Positions 50,720-57,920 of a stretch of 57,920 bases of DNA are shown here, one piece after another. Made by a program: the position numbers and the translations under genes. Origin of the DNA: an uncultured Demequina sp. (lineage in GTDB: Bacteria; Actinomycetota; Actinomycetes; Actinomycetales; Demequinaceae); contig CALALQ010000103.1 of the NCBI GenBank assembly GCA_937925595.1, positions 1-57,920 on the forward strand, in the 5' to 3' direction. The notes under the pieces are model-generated. The model had not been told where the DNA came from and searched no databases. It saw only the letters and a program-made list of their open reading frames with translations. How positions within the stretch are numbered: position 1 is the first letter of the stretch; each line of letters begins with the position of its first letter.

Positions 50720-51768
50720 GCCCAGCCTCCCTGCCTAGTGCGTGCGCGGCGCAGCAGGAAGAAGAAGAACGGTCCACCGATGAGCGACGTGAGCAGGCCG
50801 ATGGGAAGCTCCGCACCGGTGACGGCGGTGCGAGCGACGACGTCGGCGAACAGCAGCAGCACCGCTCCGCCGAGCGCGCTCGCCGGGAGCAGTGCCTTGT
50901 GACCGGGTCCCATGACCATGCGCAGCGCGTGCGGAACCACGAGGCCGACGAAGGAGATGATGCCGACGTACGCGACGGCCGCTCCCGTGAGAATCGCGAC
51001 GGCGAAAATCGAGACCACGCGCAGGCGCTCCACGCGCACCCCAAGATGCGAGGCGGTGCGCTCTCCGAGCGCAAGGAGGTCATAGCGTCGGGCGCTGGCG
51101 AAGGCGACCACGGCGCCCGCGGTGCCAAGCAGCGCGACCATGCCCACCTCGCTCCAGCGCGAGCCGTTGAGCGAACCCAGCTGCCAGAAGATGATCTGCT
51201 CGCGAGAGCCCGTGTCCGAAAGGAACGTCATGAGCGCGAGGCCCGCTCCCGCGAACGCGTTGATCGCGATGCCGGTGAGCAGCAGCGTGACGACCTCCGT
51301 GCGGCCGTTGGCCCTGGCAGTCGCGTACACGAGCAGCGTGGCGAGCACACCTCCCGCGAAGGCGAACACCGCGAGTCCGGCGGAGCCGAACAGCGTGACG
51401 CCAGTCGCGATCGCGAACGCGGCACCCAGCGCGGCTCCGCTCGAGACGCCCACAACGCCGGGCTCGGCAAGCGGATTGCCGAAGATCGCCTGCATCACCG
51501 TGCCCGCGATGGCGAGCGCGGCTCCTACCAGCGCTGCCATGGCCACTCGCGGGAAGCGGATCTGCCACAGCGCCTGGTCGTGAAGCTCGTCGACGGGCGC
51601 CCACGAGGTGTGCAGGCCGATGCGGTCAAGGATTGAGCCGATGACCTCGGTGACCGCGACGGGGAACTGGCCGATTGCGGACGACAGGATCACGCCGATG
51701 AACAGCGCGATCGCAAGGATCGTGGTCGCCGCGATGACGCGACCACGGCGGGCCTCAGCCGCCCCCAC
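50716..51768 (-). CDS. hmuU: Haem ABC transporter permease
   Basis: A 350-residue FecCD/BtuC-family permease with about 10 TM helices. The stretches NPLAEPGVVGVSSGAALGA and GIISFVGLVVPHALRMVMGPGH are its strongest family signatures. GTG 51768 follows directly on the hmuT stop (no gap) and its end overlaps hmuV. It forms a homodimer with two HmuV subunits. Confidence 0.95.
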   Translation of the reverse strand: MGAAEARRGRVIAATTILAIALFIGVILSSAIGQFPVAVTEVIGSILDRIGLHTSWAPVDELHDQALWQIRFPRVAMAALVGAALAIAGTVMQAIFGNPLAEPGVVGVSSGAALGAAFAIATGVTLFGSAGLAVFAFAGGVLATLLVYATARANGRTEVVTLLLTGIAINAFAGAGLALMTFLSDTGSREQIIFWQLGSLNGSRWSEVGMVALLGTAGAVVAFASARRYDLLALGERTASHLGVRVERLRVVSIFAVAILTGAAVAYVGIISFVGLVVPHALRMVMGPGHKALLPASALGGAVLLLFADVVARTAVTGAELPIGLLTSLIGGPFFFFLLRRARTRQGGWA

Positions 51769-52893
51769 TTATGACTCCGGCGCGTAGATCGCGCGCGCGA
51801 GACCGTCGAGCACCGCGGCCGAGCGCGGGCCGAAGGACAGGATGTGGGTGTCGTCCATGTCGATGATGCGGCGGTTCTCGCCGGCCGTGGTGAGCGCAAT
51901 CGCCGGCCACGTGTCGAACAGGCCTTCGACGCCGTTGACGCTCTCGAGTCCGTCCGTCATGACGAGCAGGACGTCGGGATCCGCGGCAAGCATCGCCTCG
52001 TCAGTGAGCGGGCGCATGCCCTTGACGCCCACCTCTGACGCGACGTCTACGCCGTTGAGCGCCTCAATGAGGTGGTCCGCGCCCGACTCCTCTCCGAACA
52101 GGTAGTACACGCCGGAGGTGCCCCGCAGGTACAGGAACATCATGCGCAGCGGCTTGGCGCTCGCCGGGACGATCTGGTCGATCTGGTCGCTCACCGTGTC
52201 GACAGCGGAGGTGAGGTCGGCGGCGACCTTGTCCCCAGCGTCGGGCACTCCCAAGACCTCCGCGATGTCGCGCGCAAGCTGCGCGGCGCCCTCGAAGCTT
52301 GGCTTGTTCTCGACGTATACCACGGTGATACCAAGGTCGCGCAGCTGGTCAATCGCGGACGTGGGGCCGACGCTGCCGTCCGTGATCACGAGCGTGGGCT
52401 CGAGCGCGAGCATGGCTTCTGCGTTGATCGAGTGGCCGCTGCCGGTGACGACGGGAGAGTTGTCGGAGCCGGGGTACGAGGTCGAGATGTCGTGACCGAC
52501 GATGAGATCGCTCAGGCCGAGCGCCCAGATGGTGTCCGCGATGGAGCCGGACAGGTCGACCGCGATGACGCGGCTCGCGTCGGTGACGGTGACCTGCTGG
52601 TCGCCGCCGCGGTCGTGGCTCGTGACGGTGACGGGAAGCTGCGGCGTGGGGCGCGTCTGAGGCGCCGCGAGGCCGGCGATGTGCAGCGTCGCGGTGGAAG
52701 GTCCCTGGTAACTGCTGGGATCTGCGAGGACGTCGAGCTCAGTGAGCGGGAGCGCCTGAGTGGGCGCCTCGGCCGAGGATGACGCGTCGGGAGTGGCTGT
52801 TTCTTGCGGGGTGAGCGTCACGCCGCACGCGCTCAGCGCCAGCGCGGCGGCAAGTGCCAAAGCCGCGGCGGACGCGGCGCGAGAGCGCCTCAC
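51769..52893 (-). CDS. hmuT: Haem-binding lipoprotein of ABC transporter
   Basis: A 374-residue lipoprotein. Lipobox LSAC at about residues 20-23, a Thr/Ser/Pro-rich linker, then a class-III binding-protein fold: ASRVIAVDLSGSIADTIWALGL, ALEPTLVITDG, and the backbone alpha-helix near ATEVLGVPDAGDKVAADL-like LARDIAEVLGVPD. The DISTSYPG segment near residue 135 contains a possible haem-ligand Tyr. It overlaps hmuO in a GTGA. It receives haem from HtaA-type proteins and passes it to HmuUV. Confidence 0.92.
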   Translation of the reverse strand: MRRSRAASAAALALAAALALSACGVTLTPQETATPDASSSAEAPTQALPLTELDVLADPSSYQGPSTATLHIAGLAAPQTRPTPQLPVTVTSHDRGGDQQVTVTDASRVIAVDLSGSIADTIWALGLSDLIVGHDISTSYPGSDNSPVVTGSGHSINAEAMLALEPTLVITDGSVGPTSAIDQLRDLGITVVYVENKPSFEGAAQLARDIAEVLGVPDAGDKVAADLTSAVDTVSDQIDQIVPASAKPLRMMFLYLRGTSGVYYLFGEESGADHLIEALNGVDVASEVGVKGMRPLTDEAMLAADPDVLLVMTDGLESVNGVEGLFDTWPAIALTTAGENRRIIDMDDTHILSFGPRSAAVLDGLARAIYAPES

Positions 52894-53534
52894 GAAGACG
52901 TGCTCGCGCCCAGCGCCTCGAAGATCGCGGCGTTGAACATGAAGGCGTCCTTCGCCTCGGCGATGAGGGTGGCCTCCTGCTCCGCGGTGAAGGCGAGTGA
53001 ATCGAGCCCTTCGCGGTAGGTGCGCTTGTAGTGGACGGGGCTGTCGATGGTCTCGAAGCGGTAGAACGCGAGCTGCTCAGGGGTCGCGCCGTAGTGGCGA
53101 GCGACGAGCGCCGCGATGGCCTGGCCACCGCTCAGGTCACCCAGGTAGCGGGTGTAGTGATGCGCGACGTAGCGGGGCAGGTCGCGGTCGTCGATGCTCT
53201 CGAGGTGCGCGACGTACGCGGCAGTCGCGGGAAGGATCGGGTGCTGCGCCTCGAGGCCGGTGACGCCAAGGTGGGCGAGGTCGGACTCGATCGACGGAGT
53301 GCGGATGAGTCCCAAGTCCTTGAGGAAGGCGGGGTCATCGTCCTGGATCTCGCGCGCTTCGAGGGCGCGGTAGATGTACGCGTACTGAGCGAGGTAGGCG
53401 GTGTACGCCTCAAGGCTCAGCTCTCCACCCATGAGACGCGTGATGAAGCCACGGTTCTCGGTGTCGCGGTGCTCGGGGGTGGTCGCCTCACGCAGGCGGT
53501 CAGCAAGGCCAACGGCCTCCTCAGTCACGGTCAT
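52890..53534 (-). CDS. hmuO: Haem oxygenase
   Basis: A 214-residue biliverdin-producing haem oxygenase that releases iron and CO. The proximal haem ligand is His22 (TTPEHRDTEN), and the distal helix shows GDLSGG at 132-137. ATG 53534 is preferred, because an upstream frame adds a non-homologous extension. It is the first gene of the operon and overlaps hmuT, so import and degradation of haem are made together. A possible iron-regulator site lies just upstream. Confidence 0.95.
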   Translation of the reverse strand: MTVTEEAVGLADRLREATTPEHRDTENRGFITRLMGGELSLEAYTAYLAQYAYIYRALEAREIQDDDPAFLKDLGLIRTPSIESDLAHLGVTGLEAQHPILPATAAYVAHLESIDDRDLPRYVAHHYTRYLGDLSGGQAIAALVARHYGATPEQLAFYRFETIDSPVHYKRTYREGLDSLAFTAEQEATLIAEAKDAFMFNAAIFEALGASTSS

Positions 53535-53556
53535 GCGCGGCAGTCTATCAATTACG

Positions 53557-53575
53557 CAACGTTGTGGTAACCAAA
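53557..53575 (-). promoter_or_regulatory. Possible IdeR/DtxR-like iron box upstream of hmuO
   Basis: On the minus strand the site reads TTTGGTTACCACAACGTTG. It agrees with the DtxR/IdeR consensus at about 11 of 19 positions (GGTTA and AAC half-sites), 23 bp before the hmuO start. The location is right for iron control of the haem operon; the match is only moderate. Confidence 0.35.
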
Positions 53576-53608
53576 TTAATCTCGCAGTGCCCGACGCTGT
53601 GGCTGGCT

Positions 53609-53995
53609 CTAGCTGTCGCGCTCCTTCTTGTACTTCTTGAGGAAGATCAGTCCCAGCACCCAGCCGCCGATGGCGGTGATGAGCCACACGATGAGCGTGC
53701 CGATCACCCAGGCGCTGATCCCGCTGATCTCAAGGCTGTCCGTGACGAGCGACGTGATGAGCAGAGCGAGGAACGTCGAGACGAGTCCCACTCCCCCCAG
53801 CAGGAAGCTCGCGTACTTTCGCGCCATGTTGAAGATGAACGGCGCGAGGATCGCCTGGAGCACGGCGAAGATCACGGCGGCGATGATCAGACCTTGGAGG
53901 GTCACGTCGAAGCCGTCGATGATGACGGAGGTCAGCCACAGCGCGAGCGCCGCGGTGACGAGGTAGATCACCAGGCTGGTGAGGAAGCGCATCAT
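53609..53995 (-). CDS. Four-TM membrane protein (phage holin family 4 / PF04020 type)
   Basis: A 128-residue protein with four hydrophobic helices, short loops and a Lys-rich C-tail (KKYKKERDS). The pattern IIAAVIFAVLQAILAPFIF matches the PF04020 group of small actinobacterial membrane proteins. Despite the family name, no phage genes are nearby and a lytic role is unlikely. The dispersed 10-mer lies 10 bp beyond its stop. Confidence 0.75.
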   Translation of the reverse strand: MMRFLTSLVIYLVTAALALWLTSVIIDGFDVTLQGLIIAAVIFAVLQAILAPFIFNMARKYASFLLGGVGLVSTFLALLITSLVTDSLEISGISAWVIGTLIVWLITAIGGWVLGLIFLKKYKKERDS

Positions 53996-54047
53996 TCTCG
54001 AACGCTACCGCCGTCACGGCGTGGCCGCGCGGCGAACGTTGGGTCCG

Positions 54048-55532
54048 TCAGATGGCCAGCGCGGGCGCCTCGTCCTCCTGCTCTACGTGGTACTCGTGAC
54101 GCTTGACTCGTACCAGGAAAAACGCGATGAGCGCCCCCGCAACCAGCAGCGCGGCTCCCCAGAAATAGCCCACGTGATAGCCGGCCACGAGCGACTCCGG
54201 GAACGGACGTCCGTCCTCTCCCATGCCGATCTCCTCAATGGAGGTCTTCTGCGCGGTGAGCGCCAGCGTCGACAGCAGCGCGAGTCCCACCGAGCCGCCC
54301 ACCTGCTGTGCTGTGTTGAGCAGCGCGGAGGCGACACCCGCATCCCGCGCCTCGACGCCGATGAGTGCCGTGGACGAGGTGGGAATGAACACGAACGCCA
54401 TGCCCAGCGGGATGATCACCATCGAGGGGAACACGGTGGTCCAGTAGTTGTCCTCAGGAGTGGTGCGCAGCAAGAGCAGCATGCCCACCGCCGCGACCAG
54501 GAGTCCCACGACCATGAGGGGGCGCGGGCCAAGCTTGGGAAGCAGCCTTGCCACCACGCCTGCGGTGAGGATGATCACGATCGAGAACGGCAGGAAGTGG
54601 ATGCCCGCAGTGAGCGCGTTGTAGCCGAGCACCACCTGCAGGTAGAAGCCCAGGAACAGAAACATCGCCGTGAGTCCCGCGCCCACCACGAGGAACGTCA
54701 GGTAGGAGCCGCCGCGCACCCTGTCCAGCGGAATGCGCAGGGGCAGCAGCGGGTTCGAGGTGCGGCGCTCAAGCAGCACGAAGCTCACGAGCAGCACCGT
54801 CGCGAGCACAAGCAGCGTGATCACCCAGGGGTCGGCCCAGCCGTGCTCCGCTTCCGGCACGCGAGTGAAGCCATAGACGAGCGCAAGCAGGCCGATGGTG
54901 GCGAGAAGCGCGCCGGGCACGTCGAAGTGCGGGTGGCCACCGGCTTTGGACTCGCGCACGATGATCACCGCGAAGACGGCGGTGGCGAGCGCGATCGGCA
55001 CGTTCACCCACATGACCCACTCCCAGCCAAGGCTGTCGGTGAGGACGCCGCCAAGGATCAGGCCGATGGCCGCGCCGGCACCAGAGAGCGCACCGAAGAC
55101 ACCGAACGCCTTCGCGCGCTCCTTCGGCTCAGTGAAGGCGACGGTGACGAGGGACAGCGCCGCCGGCGCGAGCAGCGCCGCGAAGACGCCCTGCAGTCCG
55201 CGAGCGGCGAACAGGTACTCCTGCGACGGCGCGAAGCCGCCAAGTGCGGAGGCGCCGGCAAAGCCCAAGAGGCCCACGATGAAGGCACGCTTGCGGCCCC
55301 AGAAGTCGGCGATGCGACCACCGAGCAGCAGGAGCGAGCCGAACGTGAGGATGTAGGCGGTCACGACCCACGAGCGGTTGGCATCGGAGATCCCGAGGGC
55401 AGACTGCATATGAGGCAGCGCCACGTTCACGATCGAGCCATCGAGCACGATCATCAGCTGAGCAACGGCAATGACCGCAAGCATGCGCCAGCGGTTGGCG
55501 TCTACGGACGCAGGGGCAAGCGACTCCGCCAC
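54048..55532 (-). CDS. DHA2-family 14-TM drug:proton antiporter (EmrB/QacA type)
   Basis: A 494-residue exporter with 14 predicted TM helices. MIVLDGSIVNVALPHMQSALG is the DHA2 motif D1, LLLGGRIADFWGRKRAFIVG is motif A, and SGAGAAIGLILGGVLTD is motif C, typical of antiporters. GTG 55532 has AGGAGG at 6 bp. It is divergent from valS. The substrate is unknown. No regulator gene accompanies it. Confidence 0.93.
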   Translation of the reverse strand: MAESLAPASVDANRWRMLAVIAVAQLMIVLDGSIVNVALPHMQSALGISDANRSWVVTAYILTFGSLLLLGGRIADFWGRKRAFIVGLLGFAGASALGGFAPSQEYLFAARGLQGVFAALLAPAALSLVTVAFTEPKERAKAFGVFGALSGAGAAIGLILGGVLTDSLGWEWVMWVNVPIALATAVFAVIIVRESKAGGHPHFDVPGALLATIGLLALVYGFTRVPEAEHGWADPWVITLLVLATVLLVSFVLLERRTSNPLLPLRIPLDRVRGGSYLTFLVVGAGLTAMFLFLGFYLQVVLGYNALTAGIHFLPFSIVIILTAGVVARLLPKLGPRPLMVVGLLVAAVGMLLLLRTTPEDNYWTTVFPSMVIIPLGMAFVFIPTSSTALIGVEARDAGVASALLNTAQQVGGSVGLALLSTLALTAQKTSIEEIGMGEDGRPFPESLVAGYHVGYFWGAALLVAGALIAFFLVRVKRHEYHVEQEDEAPALAI

Positions 55533-55694
55533 AGCGGACCTCCTGGGGACAAGGGGGACTCCGTCTTCTGCGACGGACTACCGACACGTTACGTGACGGG
55601 TGTGACAACGCTCATGCCCAACCCACGCATTCCTCAGGCGCGGATTGCGCTGAGGCGAGCGGAGCGTCGGGCAGTTTCTGCGAGAATATCCGGC

Positions 55695-57920
55695 ATGACT
55701 GCCCGCATCCCCGAAAAGGCCACCGTCGACGGACTTGAAGACCGCTGGACCGGCGTATGGGAAGAGCAGGGAACGTACCGCTTCAACCGTGAGGCGACCC
55801 GCGAGCAGGTGTACTCGATCGACACGCCGCCGCCCACGGTCTCCGGCTCCCTGCACGTTGGCCACGTGTTCTCCTACACGCACACCGACGTCATCGCGCG
55901 CTACAAGCGCATGCGCGGCCACGAGGTCTTCTACCCCATGGGCTGGGACGACAACGGCCTGCCCACCGAGCGTCGCGTGCAGAACTACTTTGGCGTGCGC
56001 TGCGACCCCACGCTGCCCTACGACCCCAACTTTGTGCCGCCGCACGAGGGCACCGACAAGGACGTCAAGGCCGCCGACCAGATTCCGATCTCGCGCCGCA
56101 ACTTCGTGGAGCTGTGCGAGCGCCTCACCGTTGAGGATGAGGAGAAGTTCGAGCAGCTGTGGCGTCACCTTGGCCTGTCCGTGGACTGGGGCATGACGTA
56201 CCAGACCATCTCCCCCGCTTCGATTGCCGTGGCGCAGCAGGCGTTCCTGCGCAACCTCGCGCGCGGCGAGGCGTACCAGGCAATGGCGCCCACGCTGTGG
56301 GACATCACCTTCCGCACGGCCGTGGCGCAGGCAGAGCTCGAGGATCGCGAGCGCCCCGGCGCCTACCACCGCGTGGGCTTCGCGCGCACCGACGGCGGCG
56401 AGCCCGTCTACATCGAGACCACTCGCCCCGAGCTGCTGCCCGCATGTGTGGCGCTCGTGGCGCACCCTGACGACGAGCGCTACCAGCCGCTGTTCGGCAA
56501 GACCGTGGTGACTCCCGTGTTCGGCGTCGAGGTGCCGGTTGTGGCGCATCAGCTCGCCTCCCCCGACAAGGGCTCCGGCATCGCGATGATCTGTACGTTC
56601 GGTGACGTCACCGACGTCATCTGGTGGCGAGAGCTCGACCTCCCCACGCGCGCCATCCTGGGCTGGGACGGCCGCATCATCGAGGAAGCGCCCGACGCCA
56701 TCACCAGCGAGTCTGGACGCGCGGCTTACGCGTCGCTCGCCGGGCTCACGGTGTACGCAGCGCAGCAGCGCGTGGTCGAGCTGCTGCGGGAATCTGGCGA
56801 CCTGGTGGGCGACCCCAAGCCCATCACCCACCCCGTGAAGTTCTACGAGAAGGGCGACCGTCCGCTCGAGATCGTCACGACGCGCCAGTGGTACATCCGC
56901 AACGGCGGCCGCGACGCTTCGCTGCGTGAGGAGCTGGTGGCTCGCGGCAATGAGCTCGACTTCGAGCCTGACTTCATGCGCGTGCGCTACGAGAACTGGG
57001 TGCGTGGACTGACGGGCGACTGGCTCATCTCGCGACAGCGCTTCTTCGGTGTGCCGATCCCTGTCTGGTACCCGGTCGATGACTCTGGCGAGCCCATCTG
57101 GGACTCGCCCATCGCGCCGACCGAGGACATGCTTCCCGTTGACCCGTCCGCCGATGTGCCCCCGGGCTACACCGAGTCCCAGCGCGGCGTGCCCGGCGGT
57201 TTCGTGGGCGACACCGACATCATGGACACGTGGGCCACGTCCTCGCTCACGCCGCAGATCGTGTGCGGCTGGCGCGACGACCCCGAATTGTTCGCCAAGA
57301 CGTTCCCCATGGACCTGCGCCCCCAGGGTCAGGACATCATCCGCACGTGGCTGTTCTCCACCGTGGTGCGCGCTCACCTCGAGCACGACCAGCTGCCGTG
57401 GAAGCACGCCGCGATCTCCGGCTGGATCCTCGACCCCGACCGCAAGAAGATGTCGAAGTCGAAGGGCAACACCGTCACGCCCATGGGCTTGCTCGAGACG
57501 CACGGCTCCGACGCCGTTCGCTATTGGGCGGCTTCCGCTCGCCTCGGCACGGACGCGGCGTTCGACGAGGGCCAGATGAAGATCGGCCGTCGCCTCGCGA
57601 TGAAGGTGCTCAACGCGTCGAAGTTCGTGCTCGGCGCCACGGGCATTGCGACGTGCGAGACGCTCGAGGAGGCGGTTGCCGCGGCTGACGCCGTGCGCAG
57701 CCAGCCCGTCACCGAGCCGCTCGACCAGGCGATGCTCGGAGCGCTCGGCTCGGTCATCGCTGCCGCGACCGCCGCGCTCGAGGCCTACGACCACACGCGC
57801 GCGCTCGAGACGGTCGAGACGCTGTTCTGGACCTTCTGCGACGACTACCTCGAGCTCGTGAAGGAGCGCGCCTACGACGGTGCTCCCCTTGGTGAGCCCA
57901 TCGATCCGCACGCCGAGTGC
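55695..57920 (+). CDS. valS: Valine--tRNA ligase (3' end outside window)
   Basis: An open frame of 742 codons from ATG 55695 to the window edge. Class I synthetase motifs: HIGH as HVGH in SGSLHVGHVFSYTHTD (near residue 50) and KMSKS as DRKKMSKSKGNTVTP (near 580). The editing-domain region contains YIETTRPELLPACVALVAHPDD. The C-terminal anticodon-binding and coiled-coil parts are not in the window. It charges tRNA-Val. The start lacks a strong ribosome binding site, and no T-box was seen in the 160 bp upstream. Confidence 0.97.
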   Translation, partial: MTARIPEKATVDGLEDRWTGVWEEQGTYRFNREATREQVYSIDTPPPTVSGSLHVGHVFSYTHTDVIARYKRMRGHEVFYPMGWDDNGLPTERRVQNYFGVRCDPTLPYDPNFVPPHEGTDKDVKAADQIPISRRNFVELCERLTVEDEEKFEQLWRHLGLSVDWGMTYQTISPASIAVAQQAFLRNLARGEAYQAMAPTLWDITFRTAVAQAELEDRERPGAYHRVGFARTDGGEPVYIETTRPELLPACVALVAHPDDERYQPLFGKTVVTPVFGVEVPVVAHQLASPDKGSGIAMICTFGDVTDVIWWRELDLPTRAILGWDGRIIEEAPDAITSESGRAAYASLAGLTVYAAQQRVVELLRESGDLVGDPKPITHPVKFYEKGDRPLEIVTTRQWYIRNGGRDASLREELVARGNELDFEPDFMRVRYENWVRGLTGDWLISRQRFFGVPIPVWYPVDDSGEPIWDSPIAPTEDMLPVDPSADVPPGYTESQRGVPGGFVGDTDIMDTWATSSLTPQIVCGWRDDPELFAKTFPMDLRPQGQDIIRTWLFSTVVRAHLEHDQLPWKHAAISGWILDPDRKKMSKSKGNTVTPMGLLETHGSDAVRYWAASARLGTDAAFDEGQMKIGRRLAMKVLNASKFVLGATGIATCETLEEAVAAADAVRSQPVTEPLDQAMLGALGSVIAAATAALEAYDHTRALETVETLFWTFCDDYLELVKERAYDGAPLGEPIDPHAEC

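Noticed and set aside
53609..53995. Prophage remnant suggested by the holin-family protein
   Set aside because: No other phage gene is nearby, and this membrane-protein family is common outside phages.
648..55672. Reading the 10-mer as a Chi or KOPS polar motif
   Set aside because: The two orientations are almost equal (10 and 9) and do not follow one replication direction in the window.
55578..57911. A 777-codon minus-strand open frame opposite valS
   Set aside because: It is antisense to an unmistakable valine--tRNA ligase. Its Arg/His/Val-rich composition is what high-GC third positions create on the opposite strand.
1..57920. CRISPR arrays, rRNA, tRNA, insertion sequences
   Set aside because: No regularly spaced repeats, RNA gene signatures, transposase or integrase sequences were found on either strand.

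Overview
The window is GC-rich DNA with GC-rich third codon positions. Its gene families are typical of the high-GC Gram-positive Actinomycetota: an HtaA/HmuTUV haem-uptake locus, an HspR-type HAIR operator, a DUF2510 transglutaminase, an Abhydrolase_9 protein, DUF6766, and a divergent ligD/ku remnant. A Micrococcales-like bacterium is my best guess, but the species cannot be fixed from this sequence. Two genes run off the window: a GlcG/HbpS-like gene on the left and valS on the right.

Layout: 0-9.8 kb holds housekeeping and envelope genes: an MFS exporter, a secreted metzincin protease with Ig-like repeats, a TrpB2-type tryptophan synthase beta chain, three small unknowns, and a secreted repeat protein broken by two compensating frameshifts. 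9.97-16.6 kb is a compact defence island: an AAA ATPase-HNH nuclease pair, a GIY-YIG/DUF2075 helicase with a MazG-type pyrophosphohydrolase, and a restriction enzyme with a convergent, overlapping DNA methyltransferase. 17.1-25.9 kb is a sugar/polyol cassette on the minus strand (ribulokinase, Gfo/Idh dehydrogenase, SIS isomerase, AraD, complete sugar ABC importer, RpiR regulator). The cassette is bracketed by a 249-bp direct repeat of the 3' end of an ADP-ribosylglycohydrolase gene. The right copy completes the intact gene and the left copy is an orphan fragment, which is the signature of an integrated segment.

26.4-37.2 kb is a mosaic of accessory genes: ADP-ribosylglycohydrolase, two NERD proteins, a NYN-domain protein, a YefM/YoeB toxin-antitoxin pair, a GNAT enzyme, a transglutaminase, lipoproteins, glpK, a DUF892 ferritin-like protein and a frameshifted DUF6766 gene. 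hsp20 follows with a textbook HAIR operator. A nuclease-like AbiEi/DUF559 gene at 37.9-38.8 kb is flanked by inverted copies of a ~57-bp element with a 34-bp palindromic core. 39.0-43.2 kb is a sulfate ABC operon that ends in an Rrf2 regulator. At 45.4-45.7 kb the C-terminal end of LigD (minus) abuts what looks like the lysine-rich tail of Ku (plus), consistent with a scar from deletion of a divergent NHEJ locus. 45.9-55.5 kb holds a Kef-type antiporter, the three-domain haemophore HtaA, the convergent hmuO-hmuT-hmuU-hmuV operon, a small membrane protein and a 14-TM drug exporter.

A 10-mer, AGCGTCGGGC or its complement, occurs 19 times by my reading. It is on both strands about equally, and often lies within 25 bp after a stop codon. 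Base composition predicts less than one copy. No tRNA, rRNA, CRISPR array, transposase or integrase was seen.
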